From NCBI GenBank assembly GCA_023383015.1, contig JAHDXW010000017.1, positions 1 through 64,000 of the forward strand: a stretch of 64,000 nucleotides of DNA, in the 5' to 3' direction. Source of the stretch: Paracoccaceae bacterium. GTDB lineage: Bacteria; Pseudomonadota; Alphaproteobacteria; Rhodobacterales; Rhodobacteraceae. A program made the position numbers and the translations under genes. Shown here piece after piece: positions 57,338-64,000 of this stretch (position 1 is the first letter of the stretch; the number at the start of each line of letters is the position of its first letter). The notes beneath the pieces are model-generated. The model made no database searches, was not told the origin of the DNA, and saw nothing but the letters and a program-made list of their open reading frames with translations.

Positions 57338-57374
57338 TGCGTGATGGACACGCATTGTGCGTGAAATTCACGCA
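57338..57374. promoter_or_regulatory. Two tandem activator-binding palindromes (UAS)
   Basis: TGCGTG-ATGGA-CACGCA (57338-57354) and TGCGTG-AAATT-CACGCA (57358-57374) are identical 6-bp inverted arms around 5-bp centres, spaced 20 bp centre to centre. They lie about 70 bp upstream of the -24 element, ideal for a hexamer-forming enhancer-binding protein of the Fis-HTH type. They begin 16 bp after the activator's stop codon. Confidence 0.8.
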
Positions 57375-57435
57375 GGCCGGGCAGGCGGCACCGGGCGGCC
57401 GGCAGAAAACCCCGTGCGGGACCGGGCGGGGATAG

Positions 57436-57452
57436 TTGGCACGGAAATTGCT
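57436..57452 (+). promoter_or_regulatory. Sigma-54 (-24/-12) promoter
   Basis: TTGGCACGGAAATTGCT matches the RpoN consensus TGGCAC-N5-TTGCW exactly (TGGCAC at 57437-57442, TTGCT at 57448-57452). Transcription should begin near 57462, about 45 bp before the GTG of the AtuA-family gene, and run through the ABC importer genes. Confidence 0.9.
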
Positions 57453-57505
57453 TCGATACCGGTGCGGGGAACAGTGGGCCCCGCCGCAGCAACCTGGAGC
57501 ATGCC

Positions 57506-58873
57506 GTGCCGACCACCAGAATCATCGTCCCCTCGGGGCACATGGGCACCATGCCCTTCCTTGAGGAGAGCTTTCGCGCCGGGGTGGAGCAGAAGCCCGA
57601 CTTCATCATCGCCGACTCGGGAAGCTGCGACATCGGGCCCTATCCGCTGGGTGCCGACATCCCGCCCTCGGCCGAGGCGTTCCAGCGCCAGGACCTCGAG
57701 CACATGCTGCTGGCCGCCCGCCGCCTCGGCGTGCCAATGATCGTCGGCTCGGCCTCGGACACCGGGACCGACCGGGGAGTGGACCAGTATGTCCGCCTCG
57801 TGCGCGAGATCGCGGCCGAGCACGGGCTGGCACCGTTCAGGCTGGCGGCGCTGTATTCCGAGGTGCCGGTGGCGACCGTGCGCGCCGCGCTCGACGCGGG
57901 CCGGCGGATCGAGGGGCTGGGCGGGCGGCCCGACCTCGATGCGGCCACGCTGGAGCGGACCGACCGCATCGTGGCGGTGATGGGGGTGGAGCCGGTGCGC
58001 GCCGCGCTGCGAGCGGGGGCCGATGTCATCATCTGCGGACGCACCTGCGATGTCGCGATCTTCGCCGCCCCGCTGCTCGAGCGCGGCCACAGCCCGGCGG
58101 ACGCCTATTTCGCCGGCAAGGCGCTGGAGTGCGCGTCGTTCTGCGCCGAGCCCTTCGCCAGCAAGGAGACCGTGCTGGGGCGGGTCGCCGATGACGGGGT
58201 GTACCTGACCGCGATGGCCGCGCACCAGCGCTGCACCCCGATCTCGGTGGCGGCGCACGCGATGTACGAGCGTGCCAATCCCTACCGCGAGTACGTCCCC
58301 GGCGGCTACCTCGACATGACGCACTGCGCCTACGAGGAGGTGGACGCCAAGACGACCCGGGTGACCGGCCAGCGCTTTGTCGAGGACCCGGTGCTGCGGA
58401 TCAAGCTGGAAGGGGCGGGCAAGGTGGGCGAGCGGCGGATCATGATCGTCGGCCTGCGCGACCCCTACACCATCGCCAACCTCGGCGAGGTGCTGCGGCT
58501 TGCCAGGGCCCGCGTCGCCACCCTGTTCGGCCCGCCGGAGGACCGCTATGTGCTGCACTACCACCGCTACGGGATGGACGGGGTGATGGGCGAGCTCGAG
58601 CCCGCGCCCTGCCTGGACCCGCAGGAGATGTGCATCATCGCCGATGTCATCGCGCAAGACGGCGACCTGGCCGACCACATCTGCCATATTGCCGGCAAGG
58701 CCATCCTTCAGGCGCGCCTGCCCGAGGTGAAGGGCACCGCCGGCACCGCCGCGATCTTCAGCGACGAGGTGATGCGGCCGCAGCCGGCCTATGAATGGAC
58801 GATGAACCACCTGATCGACGTAGACCGGGGCGACGCCTTTTGTTCTACTCGGTTCGAGACCGTCGGCGGCTGA
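57506..58873 (+). CDS. Acyclic terpene utilisation AtuA-family protein (DUF1446)
   Basis: This 455-residue soluble protein contains RIIVPSGHMGTMPFLEESF, FIIADSGSCDIGPYPLGAD, ADVIICGRTCDVAIFAAPLLERG, VPGGYLDMTHCAYEEVD and a C-terminal MNHLIDVDRGDAFCSTRFE. AtuA was named from the Pseudomonas citronellol pathway, but its reaction is not established, and no atuC/F carboxylase genes are here. The start is GTG with GGAG seven bases upstream; an ATG five bases earlier is out of frame. It is the first gene behind the sigma-54 promoter and precedes DUF4387 by 12 bp. These two families are commonly paired. I infer a catabolic enzyme acting on the imported substrate. Confidence 0.82.
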   Translation: MPTTRIIVPSGHMGTMPFLEESFRAGVEQKPDFIIADSGSCDIGPYPLGADIPPSAEAFQRQDLEHMLLAARRLGVPMIVGSASDTGTDRGVDQYVRLVREIAAEHGLAPFRLAALYSEVPVATVRAALDAGRRIEGLGGRPDLDAATLERTDRIVAVMGVEPVRAALRAGADVIICGRTCDVAIFAAPLLERGHSPADAYFAGKALECASFCAEPFASKETVLGRVADDGVYLTAMAAHQRCTPISVAAHAMYERANPYREYVPGGYLDMTHCAYEEVDAKTTRVTGQRFVEDPVLRIKLEGAGKVGERRIMIVGLRDPYTIANLGEVLRLARARVATLFGPPEDRYVLHYHRYGMDGVMGELEPAPCLDPQEMCIIADVIAQDGDLADHICHIAGKAILQARLPEVKGTAGTAAIFSDEVMRPQPAYEWTMNHLIDVDRGDAFCSTRFETVGG

Positions 58874-58885
58874 GGGAGGACTGGC

Positions 58886-59224
58886 ATGAGCAACCTGGAC
58901 ACCGCGGCGGCCGGCACGCGGCTTTACGACCTCGCCTCGACCATCCGCAGCAAGAATGCGGGCGTCGACCACATCACCTTCGACATCATGTTCCGCAACC
59001 GGGCCAACTTCGAGCGGGTCCGGGACAGCGGCGTCCTGAACGCCGCGGCGATGGCGGCACTCTACCGCCTGCCGCCCGAGCGGGTGACCGACTTCGTCGT
59101 GTTCGAGCCGGCGAATGCCATCAAGTTCACGATCCGGCGCGCGCGGCCGAGCGGGTCGGTGCCCGACACCGACGTGTTCGGCTGCCAGCACTACCCGCCG
59201 CTGTACGACATCCGGATCCCGTAG
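58886..59224 (+). CDS. DUF4387 family protein
   Basis: This 112-residue protein of the DUF4387 family has LYDLASTIRSKNAGVDHITFDIMFRNRANFERV and FEPANAIKFTIRRARPSGSVPDTDVFGCQHYPPLYDIRIP. It is the standard partner of AtuA-like (DUF1446) proteins and may be a second subunit. The function is unknown. The RBS is GAGGGAGGA before the ATG. The 114 bp to the binding-protein gene contain an imperfect GC-rich hairpin that could modulate read-through. Confidence 0.85.
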   Translation: MSNLDTAAAGTRLYDLASTIRSKNAGVDHITFDIMFRNRANFERVRDSGVLNAAAMAALYRLPPERVTDFVVFEPANAIKFTIRRARPSGSVPDTDVFGCQHYPPLYDIRIP

Positions 59225-59338
59225 CGGCGGGGGGCGGCGGCGGCCGCCGGGCGCCGCGCCGCAAGGAACGACCCGCCGCCCCGCCCGGACGGGCCGGGCG
59301 GCGTTACCAGGGAAGCGGAACAGGGAGAGGATGCCTCA

Positions 59339-60889
59339 ATGCAAAGATTTCGCACGTCCAGGATCGGAGGGTCGATCCTTGCGGCCGTCTCGGGACTGTC
59401 CTTCGCCGGCGCCGCGCTGGCGGGCAGCCTGACGATCGGCACGGTGGCCGACCCGGTGTCGCTCGACCCCGGCAACCACCGCGACCGCAACGCCCAGTCG
59501 CTGCTGGGCAACATCTACGACGGCCCGTTCGTGCGGCTGCCGGGAGGCACGCGCCTGCCGTCGCTGTTCGCCGAATGGATCGAGGTGAACCCGACGACCT
59601 ACGAGGCGGTGATCCGCACCGACGTGAAGTTCCACTCGGGCGAGCCGATGACGATCGAGGACGTCAAGTTCTCGTTCGACCGCATCACCGTCGACGGCGC
59701 GCTCGACGGCGCCACCAGCCCGCGCAAGGGCCTCGCGGGCCCGATCGCCTCGACCGAGATCCTCGGCCCCGACCGGCTGCGCATCAACCTCACGGCGCCC
59801 TCGCCGACGCTGCCCGCATCGCTGTCGAGCGAGGGCGGCATCCAGATAGTCAACCAGAGCTTCGTGGAGGCGGCGGGTCCCGGCGGCCTGGCGACGCAGG
59901 CCGACGGCACAGGGCCGTTCCGGCTGGTCAGCTGGACCCCCGGCGACCGCATCGTGCTGGAGCGCCACCCCGACTACTACGGCGGCCCGGCCGAACCGGG
60001 GCCGGTGGGGCCGGCGCGGCTGGACGGCGTGACCTTCCGCACGATCCCCGACACCTCGGCCCGGCTTGCCGCGCTGCTGGCCGGAGAGATCGACATCGCC
60101 GCCGAGATACCGCCCTTCCTGCGTCCGCAGGTCGAGGCCAGCGGGGTTGCCGATGTCGTCGCGGTGAACGGAACACGGTCCTTCTTCGTCGTGCTGAACA
60201 ACACCCGCCCGCCCTTCGACGACATCAGGGTGCGCAAGGCGGCCAACCACGCCATCGACCGCGACCTGATCATCGAGCGCGTGCTGGAGAACACCGCCTC
60301 CAAGATCAACGGCATCCTCAGCGCCGAGTCCTTCGGGGCGAGCGAGCTGCCTTCGCATGACTACGACCCCGAGCTCGCCCGCCGGCTGCTGGCCGAGGCC
60401 GGCTATGCCAACGGGGTGGACGTGGTGCTGGACACGCAGGGCCCGTTCAAGGACCTCGCCGAGGTGATTGCCGCACAGCTGACCGAGGTGGGCATCCGCG
60501 CCAGCGTGCAGGTCTGGGAAGGTTCGGTCATCACCCCGATCTGGGCCGACAAGACCAAGCGCGAGCGCGACATGTACCTGTCGTCCTGGGGCAGCGCCGG
60601 GCTCGACCCCAACGGCATCTTCGTGCCGACGCTGCGCACCAACGACCGCGGCAACTATTCGGGCTATTCCAATCCGGAGGTCGACCGGCTGCTGGAGGCC
60701 GCGCAGTACAACACCAACAGCGAGGAGCGGGCGCGGCAGTACGCCGAGGCCGAGGCGCTGGTGAACGCCGACGCGCCGCTGATCTTCCTGTGGGTGCCGC
60801 AGGACATATACGGCGTGAACAAGCGCGTGCGCGACTGGGCGCCGCTGCCCAGCGCGATGATCTACATGCACCGGGCGACGGTGGAGTAG
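59339..60889 (+). CDS. Periplasmic substrate-binding protein, peptide/nickel family (SBP_bac_5)
   Basis: This 516-residue precursor has a signal peptide (about 1-28, ending AALAG) and the family 5 binding-protein fold: LTIGTVADPVSLDPGNHRDRNAQSLLGNIYDGPFVR, YEAVIRTDVKFHSGEPMTIEDVKFSFDR, and DGTGPFRLVSWTPGDRIVLERHPDYYGG. Family members bind peptides, opines, glutathione, nickel or plant compounds. It defines the specificity of the importer whose permeases and ATPases follow. The ATG at 59339 has GGGAGAGG upstream. Confidence 0.93.
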   Translation: MQRFRTSRIGGSILAAVSGLSFAGAALAGSLTIGTVADPVSLDPGNHRDRNAQSLLGNIYDGPFVRLPGGTRLPSLFAEWIEVNPTTYEAVIRTDVKFHSGEPMTIEDVKFSFDRITVDGALDGATSPRKGLAGPIASTEILGPDRLRINLTAPSPTLPASLSSEGGIQIVNQSFVEAAGPGGLATQADGTGPFRLVSWTPGDRIVLERHPDYYGGPAEPGPVGPARLDGVTFRTIPDTSARLAALLAGEIDIAAEIPPFLRPQVEASGVADVVAVNGTRSFFVVLNNTRPPFDDIRVRKAANHAIDRDLIIERVLENTASKINGILSAESFGASELPSHDYDPELARRLLAEAGYANGVDVVLDTQGPFKDLAEVIAAQLTEVGIRASVQVWEGSVITPIWADKTKRERDMYLSSWGSAGLDPNGIFVPTLRTNDRGNYSGYSNPEVDRLLEAAQYNTNSEERARQYAEAEALVNADAPLIFLWVPQDIYGVNKRVRDWAPLPSAMIYMHRATVE

Positions 60890-60923
60890 GCCGGCGCGAC
60901 AGGAACCGGCGGGGACGGGAACC

Positions 60924-61937
60924 GTGAGCCTCAGAACCCTCATCGAGCGGCTGCTGCAGCTTGTTCCCGTCCTCCTGGGCGTGACGCTCGTCGCCTTCCT
61001 GATGATGGCCTTCACCCCGGGCGACCCGGTGGAGATCATGATCGGGAACGACGAGCACGTGACGCCCGAGCAGATCGAGCGGATGCGGCGCGACCTCGGG
61101 CTGCATCTGCCGCTCCACGAGCGGTATTTCCACTACGTCGCCAACGCCGTGACGGGCGACTTCGGGCTGTCGTTCTACCATCGCCGGCCGGTCAGCGAGG
61201 TGCTGTTCGAGCGGCTGCCGGCCACCATCGAGCTGGCGATCGCCTCGCTGCTGGTGGCGCTGGCGATCGCGGTGCCGGCGGGGATGATCGCGGCGGTCAG
61301 GCGCGGCTCGATCTTCGACCGGGTGGTGACCACGATCTCGGTCGCCGGGGTGGCGATTCCGAACTTCTTCCTGGGCATCGTGCTGATCATGTTCTTCGCG
61401 GTGAACCTCGGCTGGCTGCCGGTGTCGGGCCAGACCCCGAGCGGCCTGAACATCCCGCGGGTTACCGGCTTCCTGCTGGTGGACAGCCTGTTGTGGGGGC
61501 GCCCGGACGCCTTCGTGGAGGTTCTGCGCCATCTCGTGCTGCCGGCGGTCACGCTGGGCACCGGGCTGAGCGCGCTTCTGATGCGCGTGACCCGCACCTC
61601 GATGATCGAGACGCTGCAGCAGGACTATGTCGCCTTCGCCGTCGCCAAGGGCCTGTCGCCGCGCCGCGTGCTGTTCGCCCATGCGCTGCGCAACGCGCTG
61701 ATCCCGCTGGTCACGGTGATCGCCATCGACCTCGGCTCGCTGCTCTCGGGCAGCATCATCACCGAGACGATCTTCTCCTGGCCCGGCGTCGGGCGGGTGC
61801 TGATCGAGGGGGTGACGACGCGGAACTATCCGCTGGTGCAGACCGCCGTGCTGATGTTCGCGGTCATCTACATCCTCGCCAACTTCCTGGCCGACATCCT
61901 GTATGTCGTGCTGAACCCGCGCATCCGGCTGAAATGA
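60924..61937 (+). CDS. ABC importer permease (DppB-type)
   Basis: This 337-residue permease has six helices, the family N-terminus (RLLQLVPVLLGVTLVAFLMM then FTPGDPVE), the periplasmic GDFGLSFYHRRPV motif and the EAA loop DYVAFAVAKGLSPRRVLFAHALRNALIPL that docks the ATPase. The start is GTG at 60924. The stop overlaps the next ATG (ATGA). It pairs with the following DppC-type permease. Confidence 0.95.
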   Translation: MSLRTLIERLLQLVPVLLGVTLVAFLMMAFTPGDPVEIMIGNDEHVTPEQIERMRRDLGLHLPLHERYFHYVANAVTGDFGLSFYHRRPVSEVLFERLPATIELAIASLLVALAIAVPAGMIAAVRRGSIFDRVVTTISVAGVAIPNFFLGIVLIMFFAVNLGWLPVSGQTPSGLNIPRVTGFLLVDSLLWGRPDAFVEVLRHLVLPAVTLGTGLSALLMRVTRTSMIETLQQDYVAFAVAKGLSPRRVLFAHALRNALIPLVTVIAIDLGSLLSGSIITETIFSWPGVGRVLIEGVTTRNYPLVQTAVLMFAVIYILANFLADILYVVLNPRIRLK

Positions 61938-62836
61938 CCGCCACCGCCGCCAGTGCCGGAGCCGTGCCGCGGGCGTCGGGGTCGATCACCCGGCAGAACC
62001 TCCGCACCTTCCTGTCCGACCGCTTCGGCGTTCTGTTCACGGCGATCTTCCTTGGCTTCATCGTGATGGCGATTCTCGCGCCATGGATCGCACCGCATGA
62101 TCCCAATGCCGGCTCGCTCCTGCGCAGGCTGCAGCCGCCGGCCTGGCTGCCGGGCGGAAGCTGGGCCTACCCGCTGGGGTGCGACTCGCTCGGCCGCGAC
62201 ATCCTGTCGCGCATCATCTGGGGCGCGCGAGTGTCGATCTTCATCGGCGTTGTCGTGGTGCTGATCGCCGGGGCGATCGGCACCTTCCTCGGCCTGGTCG
62301 CGGGCTTTCTCGGCGGGATCGCCGACACGGCGATCTCGCGCATGGTCGACGTGCTGCTGGCCTATCCGCTGCTCATCTTCGCCATCGGGCTGATGGGGAT
62401 GATGGGGCCGGGGCTCATGAACATCATCGTCGCGCTGGTCTGCTTCGAGTGGGTGATCACCTGCCGGCTGGTGCGGGCGCAGACGCTGGACGTGCGCAAC
62501 AAGGAATACGTCGAGGCCGCGCAGGCCATCGGCCTGTCGCCGCTGCGCATCATGTTCTCCGAGATCCTGCCCAACATCGTCTCGGCGGTGATCGTGGTCG
62601 CCACCCTGCGCGTCGGCACCATCATCATCATCGAGGCCAGCCTGTCGTTCCTGGGCATCGGCGTGCAGCCGCCCACACCGGCCTGGGGCACGATGATCGC
62701 CGACGGGCGGGTGTTCATGCTGGCGGCCTGGTGGGTCAGCAGCTTTCCGGGCATCGCGATCTTCCTGCTGGTGCTGTCGGCCAACCTGGCCGGGCAGTCG
62801 CTGCGCGACGCCTTCGACCCGAGGCTGACTCGATGA
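61934..62836 (+). CDS. ABC importer permease (DppC-type)
   Basis: This 300-residue permease has six helices, the N-terminal OppC_N segment (DRFGVLFTAIFLGFIVMAILAPWIAPHDP), LGCDSLGRDILSRIIWGARVSI and the EAA loop NKEYVEAAQAIGLSPLRIMFSEILPN. It overlaps both neighbours by four bases (ATGA at each end), so the transporter genes form one translationally coupled string. Confidence 0.95.
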   Translation: MTATAASAGAVPRASGSITRQNLRTFLSDRFGVLFTAIFLGFIVMAILAPWIAPHDPNAGSLLRRLQPPAWLPGGSWAYPLGCDSLGRDILSRIIWGARVSIFIGVVVVLIAGAIGTFLGLVAGFLGGIADTAISRMVDVLLAYPLLIFAIGLMGMMGPGLMNIIVALVCFEWVITCRLVRAQTLDVRNKEYVEAAQAIGLSPLRIMFSEILPNIVSAVIVVATLRVGTIIIIEASLSFLGIGVQPPTPAWGTMIADGRVFMLAAWWVSSFPGIAIFLLVLSANLAGQSLRDAFDPRLTR

Positions 62837-63834
62837 GCGCAGGGCGTGACGGGCCGATCCTGTCGGTGCGGGGGCTGCGCACCGAGTTTCCCACCACGCG
62901 CGGGCGGGTGGTGGCGGTGGACGGCATCGACCTCGACGTGATGCCGGCCGAGTGCCTGGGCGTGGTGGGCGAATCGGGCTCGGGCAAGTCGGTGACGTTC
63001 CTGAGCATGCTGGGAATGGTACGCCTGCCCGGCCGGGTGTCGGGCGAGGTCCGCTTCGACGGGCGCGACCTGCTGGGGATGGGGGCGCGCGAGCTGCGCG
63101 AGCTGCGCGGGCGGGAGCTGGCGATCACCTTCCAGGACGCCCAGATGGCGCTGAACCCCTCGCTCAGCATCGGCAGCCAGATCCTCGAGACCTTGGCCGC
63201 GCACGGCCCGGCCGGGTCGCGGCGGCTGTTCGGGCGCGACCCCGGGCAGGTCGGGCGCGCGATCGAGATGCTGACGCGCGTCGGCATCCCGGCCGCGGCC
63301 GAGCGACTGCGCGACTATCCCCACCAGTTCTCGGGCGGGATGCGCCAGCGCGCGATGATCGCCATCGCGCTGGTCTGCAACCCGCGGCTGCTGATCGCCG
63401 ACGAGCCGACCAGCGCGCTGGACGTGACGGTGCAGGCGCAGGTGCTGGACCTGATCGCGAAGATGCGCCGCGAGCTTGGCATGAGCGTGGTGCTGATTGC
63501 CCACGACCTGGGCGTGGTGGCCGAACACTGCGACCGGATCGCGGTGATGTATGCCGGCCAGATCGTCGAGCTCGGCCCCGCCGAGGCGGTGATCGAGGCA
63601 CCGCGCCACCCCTACACGCAGGGGCTGATCGCCTCGGCCCCGTGGCTGTCGGACCTCACGCGCGAGCTCCGTCCGATGCCGGGCTCGGTACCCAACCTCA
63701 TCGACATGCCCGAGGGCTGCCATTTCGCCCCGCGCTGCCCCTTCCGCAGCGATGCCTGCCTGCGGCCGGTGGCCATGCGGACGGCCGCCGACGGGCGGCA
63801 GGTACGCTGCATCCGGCCGGAGGCGGTGGCATGA
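62833..63834 (+). CDS. ABC importer ATPase (DppD-type)
   Basis: This 333-residue ATPase has Walker [20 protein letters not shown]-loop [17 protein letters not shown], signature [17 protein letters not shown], Walker [17 protein letters not shown] and H-loop LIAHDLGVV. The C-terminal oligopeptide domain carries four Cys ([14 protein letters not shown] plus VRCIRP), the place where DppD/OppD proteins bind an Fe-S cluster. Its last bases overlap the next ATG. Confidence 0.96.
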   Translation: MSAGRDGPILSVRGLRTEFPTTRGRVVAVDGIDLDVMPAECLGVVGESGSGKSVTFLSMLGMVRLPGRVSGEVRFDGRDLLGMGARELRELRGRELAITFQDAQMALNPSLSIGSQILETLAAHGPAGSRRLFGRDPGQVGRAIEMLTRVGIPAAAERLRDYPHQFSGGMRQRAMIAIALVCNPRLLIADEPTSALDVTVQAQVLDLIAKMRRELGMSVVLIAHDLGVVAEHCDRIAVMYAGQIVELGPAEAVIEAPRHPYTQGLIASAPWLSDLTRELRPMPGSVPNLIDMPEGCHFAPRCPFRSDACLRPVAMRTAADGRQVRCIRPEAVA

Positions 63835-64000
63835 CCGGCGCGCCGCTCCTGCAGGTGCGCGGCGTCTCGCGCCATTTCGACCTGCGCAACGGGCTGGAGC
63901 GGCTCTACAAGCCCGCCGCCCGGTCGCTGGTGCGGGCGGTCGACAACGTCAGCTTCGACGTCTGGCGGGCCGAGACCTTCGGGATCATCGGCGAAAGCGG
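63831..64000 (+). CDS. ABC importer ATPase (DppF-type), truncated by window edge
   Basis: Only the first 56 residues are in the window: [20 protein letters not shown], then VRAVDNVSFDVWRAETFGIIGESG, which ends at the beginning of Walker A. It is the second ATPase expected after DppD and overlaps it by four bases. The operon continues to the right. Confidence 0.9.
   Translation, partial: MTGAPLLQVRGVSRHFDLRNGLERLYKPAARSLVRAVDNVSFDVWRAETFGIIGES

Noticed and set aside
59225..59338. GC-rich hairpin between the DUF4387 gene and the binding-protein gene as a terminator
   Set aside because: The stem has mismatches and lies within what reads as one operon; at most a partial attenuator or processing site.

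Overview
The window is chromosomal DNA of very high G+C content. Its gene families and gene order suit an alphaproteobacterium of the Rhodobacterales (Rhodobacteraceae/Paracoccaceae type). Signs of this are a DUF4170-waaA-lpxK lipid A block, a mutY-dciA-dsbA block, a petABC bc1 operon, a 41-residue L36 protein and an alphaproteobacterial rRNA-leader boxA at the left edge. The species cannot be named from the sequence alone.

Layout. 1-211: a minus-strand rRNA-operon promoter and leader, with the rRNA genes off the left edge. 0.3-10.4 kb: housekeeping genes (msrPQ, a fasciclin protein, clpB, rpmJ, tRNA-Val, an N-formylglutamate amidohydrolase, dinB, pdxY, a small lipoprotein, pyrF). 10.4-12.0 kb: a caspase-fold protein with no visible catalytic Cys and two peptidoglycan-binding domains. 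12.1-20.9 kb: a minus-strand operon with a complete branched-chain-type ABC importer (livFKMHG) between two CoA-ligase genes, likely for uptake and CoA activation of a carboxylic or aromatic acid. 21.0-23.7 kb: a hybrid PAS histidine kinase coupled to an OmpR-type regulator. 23.7-31.7 kb: an acyltransferase, hsp20, a sugar kinase, dtd, two CAP-domain proteins and an AttEFGH-like exporter operon.

31.8-36.4 kb, next to tRNA-Thr, is a decayed accessory stretch: an HTH fragment resembling an IS21-type transposase, an intact secreted subtilase, a broken second copy of the 9.4-kb lipoprotein, a frameshifted hsdM fragment and an alkB pseudogene. Two 39-bp near-identical direct repeats lie at 32013 and 35290.

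36.5-47.3 kb: mutY, dciA, dsbA, a CoA-transferase, the lipid A genes, GST, LysE and petABC. 47.3-50.8 kb: thiBPQ under a TPP riboswitch. 50.8-52.4 kb: a beta-class DNA methyltransferase with a C-terminal Mrr-like nuclease domain; its target-recognition region is clearly AT-richer than its flanks, which suggests a swapped specificity module. 52.7-55.9 kb: aroC, a thioredoxin-CcdA pair and an EamA transporter.

56.2-64.0 kb is the most distinctive functional unit. A sigma-54 activator with no receiver domain stands before two 17-bp palindromes spaced exactly 20 bp apart and a perfect -24/-12 promoter. The promoter leads into an AtuA-family gene, a DUF4387 gene and a peptide/nickel-type ABC importer that runs off the right edge. 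This reads as an inducible uptake-and-catabolism operon whose substrate is unknown.
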